Assembly (NCBI RefSeq): GCF_002776695.1 | Contig: NZ_LFJC01000003.1 | Coordinates: forward strand, 3,153,825 to 3,217,824 | Source of the DNA: Bradyrhizobium nitroreducens | Lineage (GTDB): Bacteria > Pseudomonadota > Alphaproteobacteria > Rhizobiales > Xanthobacteraceae | Reading direction: 5' to 3' | DNA length: 64,000 nt | Part shown: positions 63,204-64,000 of the stretch, in pieces | Position numbering within the stretch: the stretch's first letter is position 1 | How the letters are laid out: each line of letters opens with the position of its first letter | Translations under genes and position numbers: made by a program | Notes under the pieces: generated by a model | What the model was told of the DNA's origin: nothing | What the model saw: only the letters and a program-made list of their open reading frames with translations | Database searches by the model: none

Positions 63204-64000
63204 CTCCCGTTTCCCCGCAATTGAACCCGGGGCAGGGGGATGCATCGCCCGACCTGCTGGCGAAAACGGCTGTTGCGTTTCGCGCGCGGATGCGGCGCCG
63301 GATCACCTGGCTTGCGGTATTGGCGCTGGTTGCGCTTGTGTCTTTCGCTGCCGATCTGGGCACCGGCCCGTCGCGGCTCGGGCTTACCGGTGCGCTCGGT
63401 GGCATCTTCCGGCCGGACTCGCTCGCCGCGCCGCAGGCCGCGATCCTCTGGGAGGTGCGCCTGCCGCAGGCCGTCCTCGCCGTCCTGGTCGGGCTGGCGC
63501 TCGCGACCGCGGGCGCCGAGATGCAGACGATCCTGGACAATCCGCTCGCAAGTCCCTTCACCCTCGGCGTGTCGTCGTCGGCCTCATTCGGCGCGGCGCT
63601 CGCGATCGTGCTCGGTGTCGGCATTCCCGGGGTGCCGCAGGCCTGGCTGATCTCGGCCAACGCCCTCGTGTTCGCGACGATCGTCGTCGTAGTGCTGCAA
63701 TTGGTGGTGCGCTGGCGCGGCTCGGGGACGGACATCCTCGTGCTCTGCGGCATCGCGCTGTTCTTCACCTTCAACGCGCTGGTCGCGCTGACGCAGTTTC
63801 TGGCGAGCCAGCAGGCGCTTCAGCAACTTGTGTTCTGGACCATGGGCAGCCTGTCGCGCGCGAGCTGGGACAAGGTGGGGGTGCTCGCCCTCGCGCTCCT
63901 CTTCACCTTGCCATTCGCCTGGCGCGCAGCCTGGCCGATGATGGCGCTGCGACTCGGCGAAGACCGTGCGCGCAGCCTTGGCATCAACATCACGCGGCTG
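63200..64000 (+). CDS. FecCD-family ABC permease, N-terminal part (cut by window end)
   Basis: The frame from ATG 63200 is open to the window end (267 codons). The protein has the FecCD/FepD/BtuC pattern: RLPQAVLAVLVGLALATAGAEMQ, then DNPLASPFTLGVSSSASFGA, many membrane helices, and LGEDRARSLGINITRL, the cytoplasmic loop contacting the ATPase. It overlaps the binding-protein stop by four bases (ATGA). It is the inner-membrane channel for the ferric siderophore. The partner ATPase gene presumably lies just beyond the edge. Confidence 0.93.
   Translation, partial: MTPVSPQLNPGQGDASPDLLAKTAVAFRARMRRRITWLAVLALVALVSFAADLGTGPSRLGLTGALGGIFRPDSLAAPQAAILWEVRLPQAVLAVLVGLALATAGAEMQTILDNPLASPFTLGVSSSASFGAALAIVLGVGIPGVPQAWLISANALVFATIVVVVLQLVVRWRGSGTDILVLCGIALFFTFNALVALTQFLASQQALQQLVFWTMGSLSRASWDKVGVLALALLFTLPFAWRAAWPMMALRLGEDRARSLGINITRL

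Overview
The window looks like chromosome of a high-GC alphaproteobacterium, most probably Bradyrhizobium or a close relative in the Nitrobacteraceae. This is inferred from the many solute-binding-protein transporters and LLM-class flavin monooxygenases, an IalB-family protein, a transglutaminase-like cysteine peptidase, a NodD-type LysR regulator and a sufB fragment whose wording matches rhizobial SufB. No rRNA, tRNA, CRISPR array or intact insertion sequence was seen.

Bases 1 to about 27,980 form an accessory catabolic region. It holds three LLM flavin-dependent monooxygenases (one cut by the window edge), a flavin reductase carrying an extra winged-helix-like domain, two paralogous M20 hydrolases, an M28 peptidase, a NodB-fold deacetylase, an amidase, four oxidoreductases of the SDR or ketopantoate reductase types, and three uptake systems (an MHS/MFS symporter, a polyamine-type ABC transporter and a Liv-type ABC transporter). 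LysR, GntR and IclR regulators are interspersed. The GntR gene and the IclR gene each have candidate operators visible in the sequence. The mix suggests uptake and oxidative or hydrolytic breakdown of amide- or peptide-like nitrogen compounds, but the substrate cannot be read from sequence.

Bases 27,982 to 28,870 are gene debris: a small ORF, a cadherin-like repeat tail and a broken sufB fragment. Then come a BTLCP-family peptidase, an IalB-family protein and a two-partner secretion locus arranged tpsB(+), lysR(-), tpsA(+). The tpsA product is about 4050 residues. It has a TPS domain, GLUG motifs, and an array of 22 near-identical 83-residue MBG/YDG-type repeats interrupted twice by a pair of variant units. 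The tpsB and tpsA promoter regions share a 27-bp element that is the best candidate site for the LysR protein encoded between them.

Bases 45,547 to 47,222 are again debris. They include a dusA 5' fragment (dusA is a known integration hotspot) and the relic of an araC plus TonB-receptor pair. From about 48,036 to the right edge lies a catecholate siderophore locus. One tightly overlapping operon carries entC, entE, a stand-alone isochorismatase, a stand-alone aryl carrier protein, an EntF-like NRPS whose adenylation domain shows the serine code, entA and an esterase. A second block carries an AraC regulator, a TonB-dependent receptor, a second esterase, a periplasmic binding protein and a FecCD permease cut by the window end. 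Together they should make, export-independently of this window, and re-import an enterobactin-like tris-catecholate and release its iron. No phosphopantetheinyl transferase or exporter is in view.
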